Below are positions 44,678 through 52,781 of a DNA stretch of 64,000 bases, piece by piece. The stretch spans positions 1-64,000 of the forward strand of contig CAZFFP010000007.1 in the NCBI GenBank assembly GCA_964518215.1. Direction: 5' to 3'. Below the pieces are notes generated by a model. It was not told the origin of the DNA. It ran no database searches and saw only the letters and a list, made by a program, of their open reading frames with translations. Within the stretch, counting starts at the first letter, position 1. Every line of letters starts with the position of its first letter. Origin of the DNA: CAYSGX01 sp964518215. Lineage in GTDB: Bacteria; Bacteroidota; Bacteroidia; Chitinophagales; CAIOSU01. Position numbers and translations under genes: made by a program.

Positions 44678-45892
44678 ATGAGCGGACTCGCTTTCAGAAT
44701 ACAATCTTTGTCGAAACATTACGTCCGGGATAACGGAAATATAGTTAAAGCAGTAGACAATATCTCATTTGATGTTGAGCAAGGAAGTTTTGTTGGATTA
44801 GTGGGTAAAAATGGTTGCGGAAAAAGCACGCTGCTAAATATTTTGGGCGGAATAGTGAAGCCAACAAGCGGGAGTGTGGAAATTTATGGGCGCGTTCTTG
44901 CGCTAACTGATATAGGTGCCGGATTTCATCCGGAACTAAACGGCTTAGAAAATATTATGATGGCAGGCGGATTATTTGGCTTAACTAAGCCGGACATTCA
45001 AAAGCTTCTTTCAAACATTATAGCTTTCAGCGAGCTTAGCGAAGAATTTCTTGAAATGCCTATCAAAAACTACTCTCAGGGCATGTTTTTGAGATTGGCT
45101 TTCAGCACATATATACATTTCCCTGTTGACATACTTTTGTTAGATGAAATATTAGCTGTGGGCGATGCTAATTTTCGGCAAAAATGTTTTACCATCATCA
45201 AGCAAAAAGTCGAAAATGGGCTAACGGTAATTTTGGTTTCTCATACCTACGATGAGGTGCTTTCATATTGCAAAAGGTCTATAGTGCTTAATCTCGGAAA
45301 AATAGTTGCTGACGACAAGCCCGAAAATGCCTTTGATTCATACATGAAATCTATGGGAATAGTTACAACTAATAATGTTTCCGGAGAAAAACAAATACAT
45401 TCCTACATAAATTTTTACCACGAAAATTATCTCAATATTGAAACTGTAAAAATTGGCTCGGTAAATCAAAATGTAGATTTGATAAATTTTAACATGCCCC
45501 TTACTATAAGTATAATTTGGAACAAAATACAGAGCCAATGTTCCATCTTTATGGATATCATTATATCAGACAAGTTTAATAAACCGATTATTGCCACCTC
45601 AAATTATTATGGAAAAAAGCTTGATGTGCAAGAGTTGAATAATTTTGGTGAAAGTGGTAGATTTAAAACAGAATGCGTCATTCCGCCCTGTTTCCTAAAT
45701 ATAGGAATGTATAAAATAGACATACTTGGGACGGTTTTTTTAAATGAAAGAGAATATTTTTCTTTATTTAAAACAACAGCCCCTTTTTTATTGGTAGTAA
45801 CCGAAAATGCCGAGCTTAGTAGGAATCATTTTTGGACCAAAAGCGATGCCCCGATAAGAACAAAACTCGATTGGGTTGAAACCAGTATATAA
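44678..45892 (+). CDS. ABC exporter ATPase with Wzt-type C-terminal domain
   Basis: A 404-residue ATPase. Walker A is GLVGKNGCGKSTLLNILGG, the signature helix NYSQGMFLRLAFS and Walker B DILLLDEILAVGDANF; the H-loop is LVSHTYDEV. Residues about 250-400 form an extra beta-rich domain, as in Wzt proteins that read a terminal modification on the glycan (methyl, phosphate or other cap) before export. This makes it the natural partner of the Wzm permease at 20310. It is not adjacent to wzm and starts a short plus-strand unit with the last PhyH gene, 25 bp downstream. Confidence 0.92.
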   Translation: MSGLAFRIQSLSKHYVRDNGNIVKAVDNISFDVEQGSFVGLVGKNGCGKSTLLNILGGIVKPTSGSVEIYGRVLALTDIGAGFHPELNGLENIMMAGGLFGLTKPDIQKLLSNIIAFSELSEEFLEMPIKNYSQGMFLRLAFSTYIHFPVDILLLDEILAVGDANFRQKCFTIIKQKVENGLTVILVSHTYDEVLSYCKRSIVLNLGKIVADDKPENAFDSYMKSMGIVTTNNVSGEKQIHSYINFYHENYLNIETVKIGSVNQNVDLINFNMPLTISIIWNKIQSQCSIFMDIIISDKFNKPIIATSNYYGKKLDVQELNNFGESGRFKTECVIPPCFLNIGMYKIDILGTVFLNEREYFSLFKTTAPFLLVVTENAELSRNHFWTKSDAPIRTKLDWVETSI

Positions 45893-45917
45893 AATCTTTT
45901 TTCAGAAAAATTAAGCA

Positions 45918-46760
45918 ATGCTGATTAATAAAGAATATCTCTATACTCTTAAACAAAATGGTTTTGTATCCTTTCCTCTATTGAAAGAATCAGATATAAA
46001 TGAACTAAAGAAATTGTATCAAAAGTTTGAAACAGAACACCTCGTGCACGAAGAGGGATTTAAAAAAACCAGTTCTTTTGCAGACAAAAACCAGGTTTTA
46101 GAAATAAATAAAAGAGTCAGTGAAATTATTGCTCCAATACTGCCCGAGCATTTTAAAGCCTATCAGATGCTCGGATGCAATTATTTAATCAAATCCAGTA
46201 ATAGCGACCAAACAAAAGTACCTCTTCATCAAGACTGGACGTATGTTGATGAAACAAAATTTTATTCCATGAATGTTTGGATAGCGCTGGAAGATATTGA
46301 TGAGCGTAATGGCTGCTTGTTTTTTATTCCCGGCAGTCATCGAATTGGAAATTTTCTGAGATCTGCACCCTCTTATCCGGTTCCATTTTCTCAACACATT
46401 GATTTTTTGGAAAAGTTTAAAGTGCCGGTACCTGTTAAAGCCGGAACGTGTATATGCTTTAATAACAAAACCATACACGGCTCTTTTGCAAATATGGGAA
46501 ACACCAACCGGCTTGTGGTTGTAACAACACTTTTTCCTGAAAACGCGAAACTGCTTCATCACTACATTCACGATTTAAAAAAGCCTGAGATTGTAACCGA
46601 ATATCACATATCAAAGGATACATTTTTAACTTTAGAAACAGGAAAACATCCGGCATCATTCTTTGAAAAGCGCATAGTTAAAACTCATTATCCGGGGTTC
46701 AGCCCGTTTTATTTTTTTTACAAAAAACTCTTTATGTTAACAGAAGATTTTTTTAAATAA
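45918..46760 (+). CDS. PhyH-family Fe(II)/2OG oxygenase
   Basis: A 280-residue PhyH protein with intact triad His104-Gln-Asp106 (VPLHQDWTYVDE), distal His187 (TIHGSFANMG) and Arg198. FIPGSHRIGNF and the RSAPSYPVPFSQH loop match the tandem PhyH proteins. The C-terminal module lacks the acidic patch and ends aromatic-basic (SPFYFFYKKLFMLTEDFFK). It follows wzt by 25 bp. Wzt C-terminal domains recognise terminal groups on the glycan, so an oxygenase cotranscribed with it may create or edit that group; this is inference. Confidence 0.92.
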   Translation: MLINKEYLYTLKQNGFVSFPLLKESDINELKKLYQKFETEHLVHEEGFKKTSSFADKNQVLEINKRVSEIIAPILPEHFKAYQMLGCNYLIKSSNSDQTKVPLHQDWTYVDETKFYSMNVWIALEDIDERNGCLFFIPGSHRIGNFLRSAPSYPVPFSQHIDFLEKFKVPVPVKAGTCICFNNKTIHGSFANMGNTNRLVVVTTLFPENAKLLHHYIHDLKKPEIVTEYHISKDTFLTLETGKHPASFFEKRIVKTHYPGFSPFYFFYKKLFMLTEDFFK

Positions 46761-46893
46761 TCAATCAAATATATTTTGTCCAAGTATAAAAGCAGTTTTA
46801 AATTTCATGAAACAACATGCCGTAATAGCTTTTCTGATTTTTATAGACGCGCAAGATTTTATCTGAATGCTACACTCTTAAAATTCAGACACA

Positions 46894-48309
46894 TTGAAAA
46901 GAGAAATTAAACTCAGGCATATTAGGCGCATTTTTATCGGTATTGGCTTCATATTTATTCTTGCGTTAGTTTTTAAACCAAAAGCAGGCTCCGATTACTT
47001 TGAGGTTTGCGAGCCGTTTCCAACCGATGCGATTGAATACCATCTTCCTGCGGCAAATCTTGCCCTTCATAATGCCTTCCCGTATTTTGGGTTTATCGGA
47101 CCAAAAGAAGATTATAAATTATGCCAAAACAATAATGAAAACATTTATCATCAAATTTTAGAAGAGGCATCATCAATTGTTTTTCCAAGCAAGCCGCCTT
47201 TGTATTCGCTTTTGCTTGGATTAGGCTTCAAGATTTTCGGATATTCCCCCGCCACCGCTCTTTTTTTCAATCTGCTTTGTTTTTATCTAATAATATACTT
47301 TTTGTTTGTTGCCTGTTATTTTTTGTTGGGCATGAAGGGCTTATTTGTAGCGCTTATTACATCTATATTATTGTGCGTTATTGAAGTTAATCTTATATCT
47401 TTTGATGCAGAGCTGTTAACCGCATTGTTGGTATTAATAGCCTTCACTTTTGGAGTCATTGCTTTTAGAAATAAAAATGCAAAATATCATTTGCTATTTG
47501 GATGCGCAATGAGTTTGTTGGTATTATGTAAAGGTTATTTTGTGTTTTCAGTTATGATATTTATCATCATCTACTTGTCTTTTATTCTGAAAAATAAAGT
47601 GATGAGCGCTATCTATTCGCTTATGTTTTTTCTTATGGGATTTTTATTGTTTATTCTTCCTTGGGTGTGTTTTATAAATTTTTCTATTCAAAACAATATC
47701 GAGAGCAGAACTGCCTTTCATAACAAACTAAAAGAGCATGCCCCAAATTTAATATTGAATAATCATGATGAAATTTATAATGCAAATGGAGCAATAAGGG
47801 ACGATGTGATTTTCGACCTTATGCTCTTTCATCAATACCAACATGCTGCCGAAAACAATTTTGTTTTTATCACTAATCAGTTAGGAGAGTACAATATTTT
47901 GAATGTTCATAATGAATATTGTTCAGACGGAGACTTTCATCCCGAATGGAGAATTATCAAAACTTCTTTTTACAATAAGCATAAGGATAAAGATAAAAAC
48001 ACAAAACTTTTTATGTTTTACCGCTATCATTTTCTTTTGGGCATAGAGATTGTTTTGGCGAAAATTAAGAATTCAATTACGGCTAAAACTTTTTGGTATT
48101 GGTGCGCTATTATTTTGCTTTTGTTTTTTGGTTTGAAGCAAAAATATCCCAAAGAATTGCTGACAGCATTAATATTCATGGCGAATGTGTTTCTTGTATT
48201 AATAGTGTTTTATGGAGATGTAAGGTTTGTTCAAACCGTTATCCCGCTTTCAATTTTGAGCATAGGAGTTGTGCTTTATTGTTTCAATAGCAGCGAGTCT
48301 GATTTGTAA
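46894..48309 (+). CDS. GT39/ArnT-like polytopic glycosyltransferase candidate
   Basis: A 471-residue membrane protein with about ten hydrophobic segments. The first extracytoplasmic loop has ACEPFPTDAIEYHLPAANLA-like content (seen: CEPFPTDAIEYHLPAANLA), an acidic motif as in ArnT/PMT enzymes, followed by FPSKPPLYSLLLGLGFKIFG, a pattern typical of GT39 proteins. It lacks the C-terminal domain of the two paralogues at 31.5 and 38.7 kb. The only near start is a TTG at 46894. It sits 133 bp after the last PhyH gene and marks the end of the island; the next gene is housekeeping. Confidence 0.78.
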   Translation: MKREIKLRHIRRIFIGIGFIFILALVFKPKAGSDYFEVCEPFPTDAIEYHLPAANLALHNAFPYFGFIGPKEDYKLCQNNNENIYHQILEEASSIVFPSKPPLYSLLLGLGFKIFGYSPATALFFNLLCFYLIIYFLFVACYFLLGMKGLFVALITSILLCVIEVNLISFDAELLTALLVLIAFTFGVIAFRNKNAKYHLLFGCAMSLLVLCKGYFVFSVMIFIIIYLSFILKNKVMSAIYSLMFFLMGFLLFILPWVCFINFSIQNNIESRTAFHNKLKEHAPNLILNNHDEIYNANGAIRDDVIFDLMLFHQYQHAAENNFVFITNQLGEYNILNVHNEYCSDGDFHPEWRIIKTSFYNKHKDKDKNTKLFMFYRYHFLLGIEIVLAKIKNSITAKTFWYWCAIILLLFFGLKQKYPKELLTALIFMANVFLVLIVFYGDVRFVQTVIPLSILSIGVVLYCFNSSESDL

Positions 48310-48382
48310 ATATGATGTTCGCTTTTCCAAGCCGCAACCGGATTTTTTGCTCAACTTTGAACGTCAAAATTTCCGATATCCG

Positions 48383-49225
48383 ATGAATGCTTTAGAGATG
48401 AAACAATGGTTTATTGACTCTATTCAACCTGTTTATGATACACGAGAAGCACGAAATATTTTTAAAATTGTACACGAAGATATTTTTGACGGCAAACAAA
48501 TTTTTTCTGATACAGATAAAAATGCAGCGGCAACTATTTCTGATCGCCTGAACAATCATGAGCCGATTCAATACATACTTGGAGCGGCAGATTTTTTTGG
48601 GTTGAAGATTAAAGTAACAGAATCGGTTTTAATTCCCCGACCGGAAACCGAAGAACTGGTGAATGAAGTCATCAAGACGATAAAGACTTTGAAAAATGTT
48701 ATTGAACCAATCCATATTATTGATATATGCACGGGCAGCGGCTGTATTGCGATTGTTTTGAAAAAATACATTCCTGATGCAACCGTTACAGCTATAGACA
48801 TTTCACCAACAGCATTGAAAGTAGCTAAAGAAAATGCCGTGTTGAATGAAACGGAAATTGATTTCGTTCATAATGATTTTCTCAATGACACATCCTGGAA
48901 CAAATTCGGTAAATTTCATTGTATTGTAAGCAATCCACCTTATATCAGCGCAAAAGAATTTGATGCGCTCGACAAGAAAGTGAAATATTTTGAGCCTCAT
49001 ATTGCTTTGAGGGCATTTGATGAAGACCCTTTGATATTTTATAGAAAACTGGCAGCATTCGGCAAGTTACATCTTGAAAAAAACGGATTTATATTTTGCG
49101 AGATGAATGCTTCATTATCGAAAGAAATTAAAACCATTTTTGAAACAGCCGGATATGATTGCACTATTGTGCCGGACATTAACAGAAAGGAACGGATGCT
49201 GCGGGCAAATCAAAATTTCCGTTAA
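48383..49225 (+). CDS. prmC: Peptide chain release factor N5-glutamine methyltransferase PrmC
   Basis: A 280-residue SAM-dependent methyltransferase that methylates the GGQ glutamine of RF1 and RF2. N-terminal helical domain with DRLNNHEPIQYILGAADFFG, then VLIPRPETEELV, DICTGSGCIAIVL (SAM loop) and the catalytic NPPY in CIVSNPPYISAKEFD. I start at the ATG at 48383 (MNALEMKQWF); an earlier frame would run into the upstream gene. Same strand as the preceding gene but functionally unrelated. Normal length for Bacteroidota. Confidence 0.95.
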   Translation: MNALEMKQWFIDSIQPVYDTREARNIFKIVHEDIFDGKQIFSDTDKNAAATISDRLNNHEPIQYILGAADFFGLKIKVTESVLIPRPETEELVNEVIKTIKTLKNVIEPIHIIDICTGSGCIAIVLKKYIPDATVTAIDISPTALKVAKENAVLNETEIDFVHNDFLNDTSWNKFGKFHCIVSNPPYISAKEFDALDKKVKYFEPHIALRAFDEDPLIFYRKLAAFGKLHLEKNGFIFCEMNASLSKEIKTIFETAGYDCTIVPDINRKERMLRANQNFR

Positions 49226-49588
49226 AATATATAACGGCTTGCTATTTTTTGAAACGAAATTTTTGCAAAGCCAATGCGCGAATAGTTTTCAGTCCTTTCG
49301 ATACCTGCCTAACCAATAAATAGAATATGCTACTCTGCTTAACATATTTGCTGTTTATTTCATGCTCTTTTCCTTTAAAAAACCTGCCTATCATTTGCTG
49401 AAAACAAATGCAATTAAGGGAAAGAGGCTTTGAGTTAAAGTTAAAGATGTTGCAGCTTCAAGTTGTAATATTGACAAGGAATGGTCTGGAAGAATGAGTT
49501 ATAAGAGCTATGTTTAATACTGCAAAAGTTATACTTACACCTTTTTATTCAGTTCTGCACATCAATTTCTTTGTTAAATTGCCCTATG

Positions 49589-49616
49589 CTTAATGCTTAT
49601 TTAATCTTAGCTTAAT
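49589..49616 (+). promoter_or_regulatory. Three 11-bp-spaced (C/T)TTAAT repeats, PhoB-box-like
   Basis: CTTAAT at 49589, TTTAAT at 49600 and CTTAAT at 49611 are spaced by exactly 11 bp, about one helical turn, the arrangement bound by OmpR/PhoB-type regulators. They end 22 bp before the TAACTTTAC element, so a bound regulator would lie over the -33 region of the operon encoding just such a regulator. Confidence 0.6.
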
Positions 49617-49638
49617 AAAGTTCATGTGGAATACAGAT

Positions 49639-49647
49639 TAACTTTAC
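49639..49647 (+). promoter_or_regulatory. Candidate -7 element of the two-component operon
   Basis: TAACTTTAC matches TAnnTTTG at 7 of 8 positions and is 19 bp before the GTG start. No -33 TTG is seen, which is usual for activator-dependent promoters. Confidence 0.4.
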
Positions 49648-49666
49648 ACTGTAAAAAATACTTTTT

Positions 49667-50344
49667 GTGAGCGCATTCATAAAATTATTGCTGGTAGATG
49701 ACGAGCCTGATATTCTCGAATTTATCAGATACAATTTAGAAAAAGAAGGCTATACGGTTTTCACTGCCGAAAACGGGCGCAAAGCCATTGAGCTTGCACA
49801 ACAGGTGCAGCCACATCTTATTTTGTTAGATGTGATGATGCCCGAATTAGACGGCATTGAAACCTGCCGCGAATTGCGCACACTGCCCCAACTGAAAAAT
49901 ACGCTCATAGCTTTTCTCACTGCTCGCAACGAAGACTATTCGCAGATTGCCGGGTTCGATGTAGGCGCTGACGATTATATCACCAAGCCTATAAAGCCCC
50001 GTGTGTTGATTAGCCGCATCAAAGGGTTGCTGAGACGCTTTACTAACCAAACCCCCGATGAAAAAGTGAAGTTGGGAAATATAGAAATTGACCCTGAAAA
50101 ATATATTGTTTACAAAGACGGCAACGAACTGAATCTGCCCAAAAAAGAGTTTGAACTGCTTTCGTTGCTGGCATCAAAGCCTGGCAAAGTTTTTTCGAGA
50201 AAAGAAATTCTGAATAAAATATGGGGTAACGACATTATTGTGGGCGACCGCACCATTGATGTTCATATTAGAAAGCTGCGCGAAAAATTAGGCGACAACT
50301 ACTTCAAAACAATTAAAGGAATAGGTTATAAATTTGAAGTGTAA
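49667..50344 (+). CDS. OmpR/PhoB-family response regulator
   Basis: A 225-residue regulator. The receiver domain has the acidic pocket VDDEPD, the phospho-acceptor Asp55 in LILLDVMMPELDG, and the conserved Lys in DDYITKPIKPR. The C-terminal winged helix (about 130-225) has GKVFSRKEILNKIWG and VDVHIRKLREKLGD-like content (seen: IDVHIRKLREKLGDNYFKTI). GTG start at 49667; no ATG is close. Forms an operon with the kinase 15 bp downstream. Related to PhoB regulators of Bacteroidota; the signal is not determined. Confidence 0.93.
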   Translation: MSAFIKLLLVDDEPDILEFIRYNLEKEGYTVFTAENGRKAIELAQQVQPHLILLDVMMPELDGIETCRELRTLPQLKNTLIAFLTARNEDYSQIAGFDVGADDYITKPIKPRVLISRIKGLLRRFTNQTPDEKVKLGNIEIDPEKYIVYKDGNELNLPKKEFELLSLLASKPGKVFSRKEILNKIWGNDIIVGDRTIDVHIRKLREKLGDNYFKTIKGIGYKFEV

Positions 50345-50359
50345 CCCAACCTGCTGCTC

Positions 50360-51409
50360 ATGAAAGACCTCTCGCCACGAGAGATTATTACCTATACTTC
50401 GCTCGTTCTTTCTGCCATTCTCTACGGGTTGATATTGTTTTTCAACTATCTGCTGGCATTGAAATTAGCCTGGTATCTACTGCTCATTATTCCCATAACC
50501 ATTTTCATCAGTGCGTATATCATCTTCGGGTTTTTCATCGAAAATTTTATTTACAAAAAAATAAAAGTCATTTACAAAAACATCAACGACCTGAAAGCCG
50601 GCAAAGGCTCGCGCAATATCAATGTTGATTTCAGCGCAGATATTTTCGGACGAGTAGATTCAGAAGTAAAAGAATGGGCGGCTACCAAAGCGCAGGAAAT
50701 TGAAGTGTTGAAAAAAGCCGAGCAATACCGAAAGGAATTTGTAGGCAATGTTTCGCACGAATTGAAAACCCCCATTTTTGCCATTCAGGGCTATATAGAA
50801 ACGCTGCTCGATGGCGCTCTGGAAGATGAAAAAATCAACCGCAACTATTTATTCAAAGCAGCGCAAAATGTGGAGCGGCTGCAAACCATCATAGACGACC
50901 TCGAAACTATTTCAAAATTAGAATCGAATGCGTTGCCGATTCATTTTGATAGGTTTGATATTATCGAACTGATTAAAGAAGTTTTTGAGGGCCTGGAAAT
51001 GCAGGCGGAAATCAGAAATATTACCTTGCTTTTCAAGCAGGGGCACGATAAGCCCACATTTGTTTCGGCAGACCGCGAAAGAATCAGGCAGGTGCTCACC
51101 AATCTTTTAAGCAACTCGATTAAATACGGAAAGGAAGGCGGTAAAACCGCAGTGGGTATTTACGATATGGACGAAAACTTTTTGGTAGAAGTGAGCGATG
51201 ACGGCATTGGTATCGAAAAAGAACATCTGCCTCGTTTGTTCGAGCGTTTTTACCGCATTGACAAACACCGCTCGCGCGATATGGGCGGCTCGGGCATCGG
51301 GCTGGCAATAGTGAAACACATCATAGAAGCCCACCACCAAACCATCAATGTGCGCAGCACCGTTGGTGTAGGCACTACATTCGGGTTTACTATTAAGAAG
51401 GCGAAATAG
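50360..51409 (+). CDS. Sensor histidine kinase, PhoR-like
   Basis: A 349-residue membrane kinase with two adjacent hydrophobic segments (about 11-34 and 38-60) and almost no extracytoplasmic loop, so the sensed signal is probably membrane or cytoplasmic. A HAMP-like linker precedes the HisKA motif NVSHELKTPIFAIQGYIETL with phospho-acceptor His133. HATPase motifs are NLLSNSIKYG (N), DDGIGIEKEHLPRLFERF (G1/F) and GGSGIGLAIVKHIIEAH (G2). Partner of the regulator 15 bp upstream. Confidence 0.93.
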   Translation: MKDLSPREIITYTSLVLSAILYGLILFFNYLLALKLAWYLLLIIPITIFISAYIIFGFFIENFIYKKIKVIYKNINDLKAGKGSRNINVDFSADIFGRVDSEVKEWAATKAQEIEVLKKAEQYRKEFVGNVSHELKTPIFAIQGYIETLLDGALEDEKINRNYLFKAAQNVERLQTIIDDLETISKLESNALPIHFDRFDIIELIKEVFEGLEMQAEIRNITLLFKQGHDKPTFVSADRERIRQVLTNLLSNSIKYGKEGGKTAVGIYDMDENFLVEVSDDGIGIEKEHLPRLFERFYRIDKHRSRDMGGSGIGLAIVKHIIEAHHQTINVRSTVGVGTTFGFTIKKAK

Positions 51410-51453
51410 CCTCAAAAAATCTTTCCTTTATTTTGCGGAACAATCTTCATCAA

Positions 51454-52707
51454 ATGCAGTTCGAAAACTCCCTTGCATTCGCCCGACATCTCGACCAAGA
51501 AGATTCTTTGTCGCATTTCAGAGAGCAGTTTTTTATTCCCGAAAAAAACGGTAAGCCTGTTCATTATTTCTGCGGAAATTCTCTCGGATTGCAACCCAAA
51601 ACCGCAGGTGCATATATACAGCAGGAATTAGAAGATTGGAAAAACCTTGCAGTAGAAGGACATTTTCAGGCGAAAAATCCGTGGTTCAAATACCATCATT
51701 TTTTTAAAGACGAAAGTAAATTAGTGGGGGCGCTTCCCGATGAAGTGGTGGTGATGAATACGCTCACCGTAAATCTGCACCTACTCATGGTTTCGTTTTA
51801 CCGTCCACAAGGGAAGCGTTATAAAATTATGATAGAAGGTGGCGCTTTTCCTTCAGACCAATATGCTGTGGAAAGTCAGTTAAAACACCACGGCTTCAAT
51901 TATCCCGATGGAATGATAGAACTGAAGCCCCGTGCCGGTGAATGCACGCTTCGCACGGAAGATGTTTTGCATACCATAAAACAACATGCCGATGAAATTG
52001 CACTAATAATGATTGGCGGAGTGAATTACTACACAGGGCAGTTTTGCGATTTGAAAACCATTACCGAAGCCGGTCATAAAGTCGGAGCCGTTGTTGGTTT
52101 CGATTTGGCACATGCAGCGGGTAATGTTCCGCTGCAACTTCACGACTGGAATGTGGACTTTGCTGTTTGGTGTACTTATAAATATCTCAACTCCGGTCCG
52201 GGTGGTCCGGGTGCTGTGTTTGTTCATGAAAAAAATGGTAACAATCCTGACATGCCAAGGTTTGCCGGATGGTGGGGTTATGATGAAGCCACTCGCTTTC
52301 TCATGCAGCCCGGCTTCAAACCGCAGACAGGCGCAGCCGGATGGCAACTCAGCAATGCTCAGATTTTGAGCATGGCGGCACACAAAGCTTCGCTCGATAT
52401 TTTTTCAAAAACTTCTATGCAGGAGTTGCGCAAAAAAAGTGTGTTGTTAACGGGCTTTGCCGAATTTTTGTTGCGCGAAAAAATCCGAAACGAAAATCTC
52501 GATATTCAAATCATTACTCCCGAAAATCCGGAAGAAAGAGGCTGTCAACTTTCGTTGCTTACCGACAACAACGGAAAACAACTTTTTGAAAAACTCACAG
52601 CTTCGGGCATCGTTGCCGACTGGCGTGAACCTAATGTGATTCGTATAGCACCCGTGCCGCTGTATAATACATTTGAAGATGTGTATGTTTTGGCAACAAA
52701 CCTATAG
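51454..52707 (+). CDS. kynU: Kynureninase
   Basis: A 417-residue PLP enzyme that cleaves kynurenine to anthranilate and alanine, or 3-hydroxykynurenine likewise. Family motifs: YFCGNSLGLQPK, AVEGHFQAKNPWF, EGGAFPSDQYA, GFDLAHAAGNVPL with the PLP-binding Asp, and the Schiff-base lysine in WCTYKYLNSGPGG. GWWGYDEATRFLMQPGFKP completes the active site. I use the ATG at 51454 (MQFENSL). It lies on the same strand as the acyl-CoA dehydrogenase, 75 bp upstream, but with a separate promoter element between them. Confidence 0.95.
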   Translation: MQFENSLAFARHLDQEDSLSHFREQFFIPEKNGKPVHYFCGNSLGLQPKTAGAYIQQELEDWKNLAVEGHFQAKNPWFKYHHFFKDESKLVGALPDEVVVMNTLTVNLHLLMVSFYRPQGKRYKIMIEGGAFPSDQYAVESQLKHHGFNYPDGMIELKPRAGECTLRTEDVLHTIKQHADEIALIMIGGVNYYTGQFCDLKTITEAGHKVGAVVGFDLAHAAGNVPLQLHDWNVDFAVWCTYKYLNSGPGGPGAVFVHEKNGNNPDMPRFAGWWGYDEATRFLMQPGFKPQTGAAGWQLSNAQILSMAAHKASLDIFSKTSMQELRKKSVLLTGFAEFLLREKIRNENLDIQIITPENPEERGCQLSLLTDNNGKQLFEKLTASGIVADWREPNVIRIAPVPLYNTFEDVYVLATNL

Positions 52708-52757
52708 TTGTGTTATGTTTTTTAAGTGGGCAAATAATCGTACCTGAATAAAACCCC

Positions 52758-52765
52758 TAACTTTG
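52758..52765 (+). promoter_or_regulatory. Candidate -7 element of the acyl-CoA dehydrogenase gene
   Basis: TAACTTTG is an exact TAnnTTTG match 16 bp upstream of the ATG at 52782. No obvious -33 TTG at normal spacing. Confidence 0.45.
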
Positions 52766-52781
52766 TTGCATCAAAAAACAA

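Larger units (their letters stand above)
49226..49666. other. 441-bp noncoding region upstream of the two-component system
   Basis: The only gene-free stretch above 300 bp. I see no credible gene or RNA in it. The distal part near the response regulator carries three 11-bp-spaced TTAAT repeats and a -7-like element, described separately; the rest is AT-rich with no clear structure. Confidence 0.6.
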
